A stretch of 15,735 nucleotides of DNA from Candidatus Segatella albertsiae (GCA_002451555.1 DKCU01000096.1:1-15735); one strand, 5' to 3'; numbered from the stretch's first letter, positions 6,370-12,391 are shown. Notes: generated by a model from the letters alone, not told the origin. Translations and numbers: made by a program.

Positions 6370-6959
6370 ATTCCTAGTTCCTTTCTCTTGGCTGATGCTG
6401 CTTGCATGAATTGAGGATTGGTGGTGAGCGGTGAATATGTGTTCATCACCCATACTATTTGGTCTCGGGTGGTACAACGGCTGAGGTAGCCTAGTGCCTC
6501 GTTGAGGTCGTTGGGATTGTATTGAGGGGCGGTATGTTGTGGGGTGTTGCCCTGCTGGTTGGCTTGCTGCTGATGTTCTCCGACATTGGTGGTGTCGGAA
6601 TCTTGGTTATCATCAATGGCGAAAAGTCCGTTGAGAGCGTACTTTCTAGCGTAGGATGATGCTGCTCCTGTAATCTGACTACCGTCCATTCCCTTCTTGG
6701 TCTCTTCCTCTCTGGCGAAGCCTGTGGTGGTCTCGGTGTCTCCCTTGCCATTCTTGATGGTGGCGGTGGCTTTCACGTAGATGCGATTGCCTACCATTAC
6801 TATATCATCGGTGATGATGAGAGTGCAACCTTGCTCGGAGAGGAGTGGCTTGACAGCCTCCAAGATGTCCTCTGCCTTGCGATACTTGTAATTGCCGAAG
6901 CGGTTGAACTGTGACTTCGGTGCTTTCAGCTTTGACTGAATCGTTATAAGTTCTTTCAT
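6366..6959 (-). CDS. erf: ERF family single-strand annealing protein
   Basis: The 197-aa protein matches the ERF recombinase family. Residues 1-110 contain QFNRFGNYKYRKAEDILEAV and the G-x-x-x-T-Y/A-A-R-K-Y-A-L core (GAASSYARKYALNGLFAIDD), where the conserved Y-x-R-K-Y-A-L-x-x-L-F-x-I-D motif is clear. A glutamine-rich linker (about 125-150) leads to a small helical C-terminus. ERF proteins anneal complementary ssDNA for phage recombination and genome circularisation. The stop overlaps the start of the exonuclease-like gene, giving a coupled resection and annealing pair, with the ssDNA-binding-like gene next. Confidence 0.85.
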   Translation of the reverse strand: MKELITIQSKLKAPKSQFNRFGNYKYRKAEDILEAVKPLLSEQGCTLIITDDIVMVGNRIYVKATATIKNGKGDTETTTGFAREEETKKGMDGSQITGAASSYARKYALNGLFAIDDNQDSDTTNVGEHQQQANQQGNTPQHTAPQYNPNDLNEALGYLSRCTTRDQIVWVMNTYSPLTTNPQFMQAASAKRKELGI

Positions 6960-6983
6960 ATACCTTATATATTAGAGGGTTTG

Positions 6984-7103
6984 TTACTCGTATCTGTATT
7001 CCCATTGCTTGCAACAATAGTCGCTCTGGCGGTGGGCTTTCGGATTGTCACAGACGGCTAATAATAAGCAATCGTGACAGCCTTTCTTTCTGAATGTTGT
7101 CAT
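6984..7103 (-). CDS. 39-aa cysteine-rich small protein
   Basis: A short ORF, ATG 7103 to TAA 6984, beginning MTTFRKKGCHDCLLLAVC and ending YCCKQWEYRYE. It has five cysteines (C9, C12, C18, C30, C31) and two histidines, spaced like a small zinc-binding knuckle. It lies 24 bases upstream of ERF in the same direction, so it probably opens this part of the operon. No Shine-Dalgarno. Small Cys-rich proteins of this size are common in phage early regions. Function unknown; chance ORF is possible but the composition argues for a real gene. Confidence 0.55.
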   Translation of the reverse strand: MTTFRKKGCHDCLLLAVCDNPKAHRQSDYCCKQWEYRYE

Positions 7104-7509
7104 GTTTGATGATGTTTTTGAGATTAATAAAAACTCCACTATTCTCACGAACCATGGAGGTAATCGACTTTTCTATGAATACAAAAAATTACATTCATGT
7201 AAAAGATGATGGTTTATTATTATGCAAATTGTATGTCCTTAAGAAAAGGGAGTACGTTCCCAGGCTTTTGATTCCACCGTGCTCCCAAAAGGAGTGACGT
7301 TCCTACGTGAGCTTCCAACTCCATCACTCCTTTAGTTCCCTTCTGCATTCCATTGGAGGCTTAGGACTCCCAGCACTTGCAATCGCATACATCTGTTGAT
7401 ATATCTGTTTTTATGAACTTATTCAACTAACAACCTAAAAACGAAATGGCTAACGTGCTGGCTGCATTAGAACCTTTGATTGTATATAGGTGCGCTTCCG
7501 AACCTCTCG
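7104..7509. other. about 400-bp stretch without a confident gene; contains structured hairpins
   Basis: No ORF here convinces. A plus-strand 47-codon frame from 7154 and minus-strand frames of 22 and 34 codons exist, but they overlap each other and strong inverted repeats. The notable content is the tandem hairpin pair at 7248-7333 (listed separately). The remainder is AT-rich near 7105-7240 and 7390-7445. It may be the untranslated space between the tRNA/69-aa gene and the Cys-rich gene, with a processed or regulatory RNA. Confidence 0.5.
7248..7333 (-). ncRNA. two tandem related stem-loops, candidate structured RNA or attenuator
   Basis: Stem 1 pairs 7288-7297 (AAAGGAGTGA) with 7324-7333 (TCACTCCTTT), 10 perfect pairs. 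Stem 2 pairs 7248-7256 (GGGAGTACG) with 7278-7286 (CGTGCTCCC), eight Watson-Crick pairs plus one position that pairs as G-U on the plus strand and is an A-C mismatch on the minus strand. Read on the minus strand, both units share GGAG...GGAACGT-(C)-ACTCC and end in CTCC(T/C)TTT, so they look duplicated. The second is followed by TTTTCTT on the minus strand, giving a terminator-like end. Strand and function are inference. Confidence 0.45.
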
Positions 7510-7719
7510 CTACCTTAATATCATGTAAGGGTCTCGGCATGAGGACTGCTTCTTCACCACGATGGACTGACCATCTATCAACTCCAAGACTTTCCACGAT
7601 ACACCAAGTGAATGGTGTGGTAATCGTCCTGCTACTTCCACGTCTAGGCGCAATCTGTAGTTAACTGCGCTGCTTTTGGCTGCGTGTACCTCTCTAGGAA
7701 GGTTTATCCTATCCGACAT
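7510..7719 (-). CDS. hypothetical protein (69 aa)
   Basis: I choose ATG 7719-7717, with GAGG four bases upstream, over an in-frame earlier start that would lie inside the tRNA. The protein begins MSDRINLPREVHAAKSS and contains NYRLRLDVEVAGRLPHHSLG, then SWKVLELIDGQSIVVKK, which alternates hydrophobic residues as in a small beta-sheet protein. It begins 22 bases after the tRNA 3' end in the same direction. A plus-strand ORF covers the same bases but is opposite to its neighbours. Family unknown. Confidence 0.45.
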   Translation of the reverse strand: MSDRINLPREVHAAKSSAVNYRLRLDVEVAGRLPHHSLGVSWKVLELIDGQSIVVKKQSSCRDPYMILR

Positions 7720-7740
7720 GATGCCTCGGTATCGGGCGAG

Positions 7741-7817
7741 TGGGGCGCAAGGGTGGACTCGAACCACCGACCTTGAAGGCGATGAACCTTCCGTTCTACC
7801 ATCTGAACTACTTGCGC
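7741..7817 (-). tRNA. tRNA with CAT anticodon, encoded CCA
   Basis: The minus strand folds as a full cloverleaf: acceptor GCGCAAG/CTTGCGC; T8-A9; D-arm GTTC-AGATGGTA-GAAC; anticodon arm GAAGG-TTCATCG-CCTTC; six-base variable region AAGGTC; T-arm GGTGG-TTCGAGT-CCACC; discriminator C; then CCA encoded in the DNA (7743-7741). The anticodon CAT (7784-7782) implies Met, or Ile after lysidine modification. Oddly, position 37 is C and 38 is G instead of the near-universal purine at 37. The tRNA is inside the leftward operon, between the 30-aa membrane peptide and a 69-aa gene, and probably released by RNase P and RNase Z/E processing. Confidence 0.85.
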
Positions 7818-7873
7818 TGACTTTTTAAACTAAATCTTATGGTATATGAAAATTGCAAGATTGGTATCTCCTT

Positions 7874-7966
7874 TTACTTGCCTACTTCCTTGAAGTAGTT
7901 TATCATTTCGCTGACAGCAACCACGAAAGCGATTGCTGCGAATATCAATGCGAATGTCTGGAACAT
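7874..7966 (-). CDS. 30-aa single-span membrane peptide
   Basis: ATG 7966 to TAA 7874. The sequence starts MFQTFALIFAAIAFVVAV and ends SEMINYFKEVGK: one hydrophobic span of about 17 residues followed by a short charged tail, so most likely N-out/C-in in the inner membrane. It lies 13 bases after the excisionase-like gene in the same direction. Codon use and the clean TM-plus-tail design support a real gene. Role unknown; small phage membrane peptides may affect lysis timing or superinfection. Confidence 0.6.
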   Translation of the reverse strand: MFQTFALIFAAIAFVVAVSEMINYFKEVGK

Positions 7967-7979
7967 ATTCTTATCTGTT

Positions 7980-8258
7980 TTAATGGGTTACACAATAGGC
8001 TGCTGCCTCTGATTCTATCTCCTTGATGCTCTTGGAGCGGTTCTGCATCATCCATTCCTCTAGCTCCGACTTCTTGAAGTAGAGCGAGTTGTGGTTGGGC
8101 TTGTAACACGAAATCTCATGGCTACGTGCCTTGTTGCGGACACTCTGCTCGCTGAGTCCAAGGATGAAGGATGCCTCCTTGATGTTGAGCATCGTCTTGG
8201 CTGCTATCATCGCATACTGCTCGATGCGGTCTAGCTGGGCTTTAATCTCCTCGTTCAT
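7980..8258 (-). CDS. excisionase-like HTH protein
   Basis: A 92-aa protein with an N-terminal helix, then a MerR/excisionase-type (HTH_17) domain: LNIKEASFILGLSEQSVRNK (about 24-43), ISCYKPNHNSLYFKKSELEEWM (about 49-70). The order helix-turn-helix, wing with a Y-F-K-K-S-E-L-x-x-W signature matches the Bacteroidota helix-turn-helix family that includes excisionases of mobile elements. Its start lies four bases from the stop of the antirepressor gene, so the two are co-expressed. It could be the directionality factor for the integrase at 11148-12302 or an early transcription regulator. Confidence 0.75.
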   Translation of the reverse strand: MNEEIKAQLDRIEQYAMIAAKTMLNIKEASFILGLSEQSVRNKARSHEISCYKPNHNSLYFKKSELEEWMMQNRSKSIKEIESEAAAYCVTH

Positions 8259-8262
8259 AGGC

Positions 8263-9165
8263 TCACTCTTTGAAATTAATGGTTGACTGGGTAGGGCTGC
8301 TGGCAGTGGGCTTTGTCGGCTCTGGTCTATCAGTGCCCTTAACGCTGGGGGTGCATTCCTGCTCTATCAAGGGGAGAATGCCCTTCGCTTTGAGTGAATC
8401 GTAAAGGAAAATTCTTCCCTTCGTTGTCCACTCGGTGTTGTACTTCACATCGTGTCTTCCGTCTGAGCGAACGATGTCAACCGCTCGGCTGTGTACATAT
8501 CCGCCTTGCAAGAACTGGCTGTACAATATCCACTGACCTCTCATCTTGTACTGGATTCTCATCTCCTCCAAGAGTTTGTTCAACTTCACTGCACTCATTC
8601 CGTAGTCCTGAGCAATCTGGGTGACGGTCATTGTGGCTGTGCTCTGCAAGATTTGGTCGTAGTAGCTTACCTTTGGGAGCATTTCCGTTATCTTGTTGCC
8701 TAGCTCTGCGTTCGCCTTGCTGATAGTGATTATCTCCTGTTGCTGCTTGCGGTTCTCCAAGGCTAGCTGCTCTCGCTCTTCCTCTGCCTTGACCAGAGAT
8801 TTGAGAGCTTCGAGATAGTTCTGAGGGACGGATGGCTTGCTTGCCTCGATTTCTTTCTTCATTCGGTTGAAGGCTTCGATGTACTTCAACTTGAACTCCA
8901 TCGCCTTCTTTCCGTTGAACCCCATCGCTAGGAGAGTGAATCCATCTTGGTTCATGATGAACATTGGATAGCTCTGCTTGTTCTGCTCGTTGATGTAGGT
9001 TGTTTCCTCGAACATTGGGGTCTCGTCATTTTTAACGACACCCCCTTGGAGTATCTTTCTGATAGCTTTCAGAACATTATCGTGAGGCTTTTCAAACACC
9101 TCTGCAACCAGTAAGCTATTTGTTAGAGGTTGGTCGCTTTGACCTCTGTAAACGATTTCATTCAT
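8263..9165 (-). CDS. Rha/KilAC phage antirepressor
   Basis: A 300-aa two-domain regulator. Residues about 10-105 match the Rha family (LTNSLLVAEVFEKPHDNVLK, MNQDGFTLLAMGFNGKKAME, FKLKYIEAFNRMKKEIE). A coiled-coil segment rich in E, Q and K (about 118-160) follows, then a KilAC/ANT C-terminal domain (about 170-270: YYDQILQSTATMTVTQIAQDYG, LNKLLEEMRIQYKMRGQW, TTKGRIFLYDSLKAKGILPL). Such proteins act as phage antirepressors or regulators of lytic growth. It is the second gene of the leftward early operon, expected to rise when repression is lifted. The last 30 residues are disordered and P/S/T-rich. Confidence 0.85.
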   Translation of the reverse strand: MNEIVYRGQSDQPLTNSLLVAEVFEKPHDNVLKAIRKILQGGVVKNDETPMFEETTYINEQNKQSYPMFIMNQDGFTLLAMGFNGKKAMEFKLKYIEAFNRMKKEIEASKPSVPQNYLEALKSLVKAEEEREQLALENRKQQQEIITISKANAELGNKITEMLPKVSYYDQILQSTATMTVTQIAQDYGMSAVKLNKLLEEMRIQYKMRGQWILYSQFLQGGYVHSRAVDIVRSDGRHDVKYNTEWTTKGRIFLYDSLKAKGILPLIEQECTPSVKGTDRPEPTKPTASSPTQSTINFKE

Positions 9166-9183
9166 ACTTACCTCCTTTTTTTA

Positions 9184-9381
9184 TTAATTAAAGATAGGTT
9201 TTTCGACTTCTATACCCCCAAAGTTTTTAAGAGCATCTTGTCTAATCAGTCCAGCTCGCTTATTCATTGTTCTATAGGCTAACGCATTATAGATTGCAGA
9301 TTGCGAACACTGGTATTTTTTTTTTAGCTTATCACGATTTTTTATCGAAATCGAAATAATTTTTTGCGTTTTTGCTTGCAT
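9184..9381 (-). CDS. small Cro-like DNA-binding protein
   Basis: A 65-aa basic protein, first gene downstream of the leftward promoter. Residues about 12-45 (IKNRDKLKKKYQCSQSAIYN, ALAYRTMNKRAGLIRQDAL) fit a compact helix-turn-helix in which SQSAIYNALAY would be the recognition helix. Size, charge and location opposite the repressor gene match a Cro-type switch protein. I know no named family. The coding region reaches into the intergenic control segment, with an AT-rich leader of about 75 bases between the promoter and the ATG. Confidence 0.65.
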   Translation of the reverse strand: MQAKTQKIISISIKNRDKLKKKYQCSQSAIYNALAYRTMNKRAGLIRQDALKNFGGIEVEKPIFN

Positions 9382-9409
9382 ATATCATTTTTTTTGTTTA
9401 TTTTTGCCA

Positions 9410-9458
9410 TCGAAAACATTCTAATTTCGTTCTTGAAACGTTTTTGTTTCGTTTTCGA
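9410..9458. promoter_or_regulatory. candidate repressor/Cro operator cluster
   Basis: TCGAAAAC (9410-9417) and GTTTTCGA (9451-9458) are perfect inverted copies. Nested inside are GAAAC (9435-9439) and GTTTC (9446-9450). Further CGAAA half-sites occur at 9346, 9352 and 9493. The right arm lies directly at the predicted start of leftward transcription, the expected place for an operator of the divergent repressor gene. Confidence 0.5.
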
Positions 9459-9461
9459 GTG

Positions 9462-9492
9462 CAAAGATAAGCGTTTCCGAGATAATAACAAA
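9462..9492 (-). promoter_or_regulatory. leftward early promoter, Bacteroidota type
   Basis: On the minus strand: TTTG (9492-9489), 19 bases, then TATCTTTG (9469-9462). This is an exact match to the Bacteroidota -33/-7 consensus TTTG-N19-21-TAnnTTTG. It would drive the Cro-like gene, antirepressor and the whole leftward operon, with a start site near 9455. Confidence 0.75.
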
Positions 9493-9555
9493 GCGAAATC
9501 GCAATTATTTTTATCGGATTTGCAATGTTTAACCATGTTAAATTTATGTATAATT

Positions 9556-9924
9556 ATGGAAGTAACTATAATACAAAGAGTTGGCTATGTTTTGCTGGAT
9601 ACTAAACTTAGTAAGGCGGCTTTTGCAAAAACGATAGGTATGGATGCAACAACCTTTTGGAGACAGTTGAAAGGTGAACAAGCACTTTCTGCCAAACTTA
9701 TCGAAGGAGTATTGAAGGCTTATCCAGATATTTCCGCTGAGTGGCTTTTACGTGGAATTGGTAATATGAAGGTTAATCAAATTGATACGATTTTGAATAA
9801 CCAAGAGTCTGTTAGTTCTGGGCAGGAGTCTATTTGGAAGGCTAAATATGAATCAATAAAGGAGTGCTATGACTCTTTGCTAAATAGCCTTGGCGGTGTT
9901 ATTGGTAAGAGAAATGTCGGATAA
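9556..9924 (+). CDS. CI-like XRE-family phage repressor without peptidase domain
   Basis: The start is placed at ATG 9556 (122 aa); upstream in-frame codons encode AT-rich, non-protein-like sequence. Residues 1-70 form an HTH domain (LSKAAFAKTIGMDATTFWRQ; LSAKLIEGVLKAYP) ending in DISAEWLLRGIGNM, a signature common in Bacteroidota phage repressors (D-x-x-W-L-L-x-G-x-G-x-M). The C-terminal helix (about 93-115, WKAKYESIKECYDSLLNSL) probably mediates oligomerisation. There is no S24/LexA-like peptidase, so classical RecA-stimulated autocleavage is unlikely and the antirepressor may do the induction. It is transcribed away from the lytic operon and heads a three-gene unit. Confidence 0.75.
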   Translation: MEVTIIQRVGYVLLDTKLSKAAFAKTIGMDATTFWRQLKGEQALSAKLIEGVLKAYPDISAEWLLRGIGNMKVNQIDTILNNQESVSSGQESIWKAKYESIKECYDSLLNSLGGVIGKRNVG

Positions 9925-9941
9925 TTAAAATGTGGTGAGGT

Positions 9942-10256
9942 ATGCCTAAAGAAATTGTATATGTATTTGTAGCTTTCATAGTGATAGCTGCTATTTATTT
10001 TATGTATAGCTCATTGAGAGTTAACAGAAAAGAAGGTGAAACTTCGAGTGTAAAAGAAGACAGCAAGACAGTTGCTAAGATGGTGTTTAGATATGCTGCC
10101 GTTGTAATATCCTTTGTGGTGTGTATGGTAGTTCTTATTGTCATTGAAGCTCAATTTCTAGAGCCAAACAAGGGCTTTGTCTTTGGTGACTTTGCTGTTT
10201 CTACTATGGTTGCCAGTTTTGTTGGTAAACTCTTGAAGAATAAGCTAGGGCTGTGA
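9942..10256 (+). CDS. small membrane protein in repressor operon (104 aa)
   Basis: Begins MPKEIVYVFVAFIVIAAIYF. Predicted spans are about residues 5-24 and 50-71 (YAAVVISFVVCMVVLIVIEA), with a weaker one at 85-97; the part between (RVNRKEGETSSVKEDSKT) is polar and basic-acidic mixed. It begins 17 bases after the repressor stop. The stop TGA (10254-10256) overlaps the next ATG. Co-transcription with the repressor means it is expressed in the lysogen, the typical place for superinfection-exclusion or lysogenic-conversion genes. That role is inference; I recognise no family. Confidence 0.65.
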   Translation: MPKEIVYVFVAFIVIAAIYFMYSSLRVNRKEGETSSVKEDSKTVAKMVFRYAAVVISFVVCMVVLIVIEAQFLEPNKGFVFGDFAVSTMVASFVGKLLKNKLGL

Positions 10257-10648
10257 TGGTTGAAATTACTAACGAGCATAGGTTATATGTTCTTTTAAAG
10301 TATTTGCATCGTAAATCTTTCAAGAACAGAAACCTTTGGAATGTAGTGTGCAAGCATACTCATGAGAGTCGTTCTTGGATGGATGGTACAATAAAGGAAC
10401 TGCGAGGTGATAATTATCAGGACTATGGGATAGGAATGTCTAGCAAGGAGGTGCGTGAAGTATATTCTACCTCTCCTTTGGGAAAGAACGAGATTCCTAA
10501 ACTGTGGAGAAATAGTAAGTTTAAGACAACGTTGCTTTCCAAGGCATACGGATATATCTTAGCAGTAATCGGAATACTGATTACTGCTCTCGTAACTGCT
10601 TTTGCCAAGGACTTGTATGAGTTTTTTAAAGAAACCATCCTAAAATAA
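10256..10648 (+). CDS. C-terminally membrane-anchored protein in repressor operon (130 aa)
   Basis: Starts with ATG 10256-10258, overlapping the previous stop as TGATG, so translation is coupled; a GTG one codon earlier is possible. About 95 soluble residues (LYVLLKYLHRKSFKNRNLWN, WMDGTIKELRGDNYQDYGIG) precede a single strong span near the end (AYGYILAVIGILITALVTAF) and a short charged tail. The N-terminal part is helical and rather basic, reminiscent of a small winged-helix or effector domain, but I cannot name it. It probably acts with its membrane neighbour, made from the lysogenic transcript. Confidence 0.65.
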   Translation: MVEITNEHRLYVLLKYLHRKSFKNRNLWNVVCKHTHESRSWMDGTIKELRGDNYQDYGIGMSSKEVREVYSTSPLGKNEIPKLWRNSKFKTTLLSKAYGYILAVIGILITALVTAFAKDLYEFFKETILK

Positions 10649-10727
10649 CGATTATGTTATATGTCCAGCAAATAATACCGATTGCAGTTACTATCTGGTC
10701 AATATGGTCTGCTAAAAAATCTTTCAT
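10626..10727 (-). CDS. possible 33-aa hydrophobic peptide, convergent with the repressor operon
   Basis: ATG 10727 to TAA 10626, starting MKDFLADHIDQIVTAIG and ending WTYNIIVILGWFL: one membrane span and almost no tail. It overlaps the last 23 bases of the 130-aa gene on the opposite strand. A Bacteroidota-type -7 box lies just upstream, so close that the mRNA would be nearly leaderless. Resembles small hydrophobic type I toxins in size only. A plus-strand 38-codon frame from 10654 covers nearly the same bases and cannot be excluded. Confidence 0.35.
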   Translation of the reverse strand: MKDFLADHIDQIVTAIGIICWTYNIIVILGWFL

Positions 10728-10732
10728 AGATG

Positions 10733-10762
10733 CAAAGTTACAACTATTATTTATTAGTCAAA
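10733..10762 (-). promoter_or_regulatory. possible leftward promoter
   Basis: On the minus strand: TTTG (10762-10759), 18 bases, then TAACTTTG (10740-10733), followed by CA as in many Bacteroidota promoters. Spacing is one base under the usual range. It would transcribe the 33-aa frame and also antisense RNA to the end of the membrane-protein operon. Confidence 0.45.
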
Positions 10763-10782
10763 TATGAATTACAAAGTTTAAC

Positions 10783-10816
10783 TTTCCCAACTAGCAAAAA
10801 ATATTTTCCCAACTAG
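10783..10816 (+). repeat. 12-bp direct repeat TTTCCCAACTAG
   Basis: TTTCCCAACTAG occurs at 10783-10794 and 10805-10816, a 22-bp step (two helical turns), between the possible leftward promoter and the terminator. Spacing on one DNA face suggests a protein-binding pair, but no partner is known. Confidence 0.6.
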
Positions 10817-10831
10817 AAAAGTGAAATAACA

Positions 10832-10862
10832 AAAGGCATCGGGTGTAGTGCTCGATGCCTTT
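10832..10862. terminator. bidirectional rho-independent terminator
   Basis: AAAGGCATCG (10832-10841) pairs perfectly with CGATGCCTTT (10853-10862) around an 11-base loop. A-rich and T-rich flanks give a terminator in both directions. It separates the rightward repressor operon from the leftward gene at 10871-11107. Confidence 0.8.
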
Positions 10863-10870
10863 AGTTTAAT

Positions 10871-11107
10871 TTATACATAGTACTCATCTGTGGTTTCTAT
10901 TGGATAGGCATCTTCGCCGTCAATCTCTACCTCTCCTTTGTAAATCTCAAACCAGAAGACACTTCTTCCGCTCTGTTTTGTGCCTTCTACCTTCTCCTTT
11001 CCTTTGGTCATAGCCTTGCAGTAGGCTCTAGCCTTTCTCAGGGTGTCGAATTCTCCTTCATCATGGAAACCTCCCCATCCATTGTTCTTTAATACGGTGT
11101 ATATCAT
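10871..11107 (-). CDS. hypothetical protein (78 aa)
   Basis: Begins MIYTVLKNNGWGGFHDEGEF, continues with a helix TLRKARAYCKAMTKGKE and ends in an acidic strand region (YKGEVEIDGEDAYPIETTDEY). The beta-helix-beta layout with G-W-G-G-F-H and an aromatic FWFEIYKG strand suggests a small alpha/beta domain. It is the gene directly downstream of the integrase in the same direction, 40 bases away, so it may be on the integrase transcript; the 10832-10862 terminator ends that transcript. I recognise no family. Confidence 0.6.
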   Translation of the reverse strand: MIYTVLKNNGWGGFHDEGEFDTLRKARAYCKAMTKGKEKVEGTKQSGRSVFWFEIYKGEVEIDGEDAYPIETTDEYYV

Positions 11108-11147
11108 AACTGCTGCTTAACCGTGATGCAGTAGGGCTTATGTTGGG

Positions 11148-12302
11148 TTATTTATCGAAGAACTTATCTATGAGACCCATTGCCTCGTCCTTCTTCTTAT
11201 CTATTATCTTAGCATAAATCTCGGTGGTCGAGATTCGAGAGTGACCGAGTAGCTTGCTGGTGGTGTAGATGTCCGCTCCAAGCGTGAGCATCATCGTGGC
11301 GAAGGTGTGTCTGGCTGTGTGGAATGAGACGTTCTTGGTGATTCCTGCTTGCTCTGCCCATACCTTGATGTGGTGATTGAGGTTGGATTGCTTGCAGAGG
11401 TCTTGGAATACCAGTTCTCCTTCTCGCTCGGGTAGCCATTTTACGGCTTCGTTTGACAGTTGGTAGCTTACCACTCTCTGTGTCTTCTCCATAACCTTTG
11501 ATAGGCGGTATTGCTTTCGCCCGTCCGTGTCGGTTACTTCCTCTATGTCAGACCATCTTAGCTTTCTGATGTCCGATATTCTCAGCCCAGAGAAACAAGA
11601 GAACATGAAGGCTTGCTTGGTGAGGATGGAGTAGCATTCGGTGGATGCTAGTCTTTTCACTTCGTCTATGTCCAAGTACACTCGCTCGCTCTCGGGTGTC
11701 CTGATTTTCTCGCTGGCATCTATCTGAGTTAGCGGATTGATGGCTATTACTCCTTCTCGAACTGCCTTGTTGAGTGCTGTGCCAAAACAAGTGAGGTATA
11801 CATTTTGGGTGATGCGGCTGAGGGGTTGGCCTCCTCGCTTGGTTGCATGCTTAAGGTAGTCTATCCATCCCAGGCAAAAATTCTTGTCGATGTCGCTCAT
11901 CAGTGCCGATTCGCCCTTGTATTTGATGAGGTGTTTCTTCATGTTCTCTACTGTCTTGGATGATTCCTTTGACTTGGCGGTCTTTTCCTTTGCAGCCTTG
12001 AATATGTCTATCCATTCCACAAGTCTCATCTTTCCCCTTCCAGTTATGATGCCTGCCTTTCCATTCTTGATGTCTAGCACTCTCTGCGCCATGATGGCAT
12101 TGGCTACGCTCATGGTCTCCAAGTTCTTTTGTCGTGCAGCCGACTTGTTTCTACCCACTTCTGGCACGAGATAGAGCTTCAGGAACTCATACTTTCTCCT
12201 CCCTTCTAGGTATATGTCTAGATAGATGCTCTTGTTACCGTTGGCGAGTTGCTTGAATCTGATAGTGACAGGTTCTTTCTCATAGGTCTTTTTTCGTCCC
12301 AT
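11148..12302 (-). CDS. int: tyrosine recombinase (phage integrase)
   Basis: A 384-aa integrase of the Bacteroidota type. An N-terminal AP2-like/arm-binding beta domain (about 10-50, IRFKQLANGNKSIYLDIYLE), a SAM-like core-binding domain (about 90-190) and the catalytic domain (205-375) are visible. The catalytic set is complete: Arg241 in SGLRISDI, Lys273 in a VMEKT beta-hairpin, His328 and Arg331 in HTARHTFA, His354 in LLGHSRISTT, and nucleophile Tyr363 in EIYAK. It integrates and, with a directionality factor, excises the element. Transcribed leftward from beside a repeat-rich segment that is the likely attP. Confidence 0.92.
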   Translation of the reverse strand: MGRKKTYEKEPVTIRFKQLANGNKSIYLDIYLEGRRKYEFLKLYLVPEVGRNKSAARQKNLETMSVANAIMAQRVLDIKNGKAGIITGRGKMRLVEWIDIFKAAKEKTAKSKESSKTVENMKKHLIKYKGESALMSDIDKNFCLGWIDYLKHATKRGGQPLSRITQNVYLTCFGTALNKAVREGVIAINPLTQIDASEKIRTPESERVYLDIDEVKRLASTECYSILTKQAFMFSCFSGLRISDIRKLRWSDIEEVTDTDGRKQYRLSKVMEKTQRVVSYQLSNEAVKWLPEREGELVFQDLCKQSNLNHHIKVWAEQAGITKNVSFHTARHTFATMMLTLGADIYTTSKLLGHSRISTTEIYAKIIDKKKDEAMGLIDKFFDK

Positions 12303-12327
12303 AACTTTATATTTTTGTTACTCGCTG

Positions 12328-12359
12328 CAAAGATAAGCATTTTTTTTGTTACTCACAAG
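12328..12359 (-). promoter_or_regulatory. integrase promoter
   Basis: TATCTTTG on the minus strand (12335-12328) is an exact -7 element. CTTG (12359-12356), 20 bases upstream, matches three of four -33 bases. The start site would be about 20 bases before the integrase ATG (12302). It lies between two TTTTTGTTACTC boxes, so integrase binding could repress it. Confidence 0.6.
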
Positions 12360-12391
12360 TTTTTGGTAACAAAATAGTAACATAACTTTTA

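Noticed and set aside
7094..7297. Plus-strand frame opposite the Cys-rich gene, including a 47-codon sub-frame from 7154
   Set aside because: Opposite to all neighbours, overlaps the 39-aa gene and the tandem hairpins, no promoter seen. Not fully excluded.
7446..7664. Plus-strand 72-codon frame
   Set aside because: Antisense to the 69-aa gene, which has a GAGG site and the operon direction; composition is low in charged residues typical of a shadow frame.
10654..10770. Plus-strand 38-codon hydrophobic frame after the 130-aa gene
   Set aside because: Covers nearly the same bases as the minus-strand peptide, but no start signal supports it; the minus strand has a promoter match.
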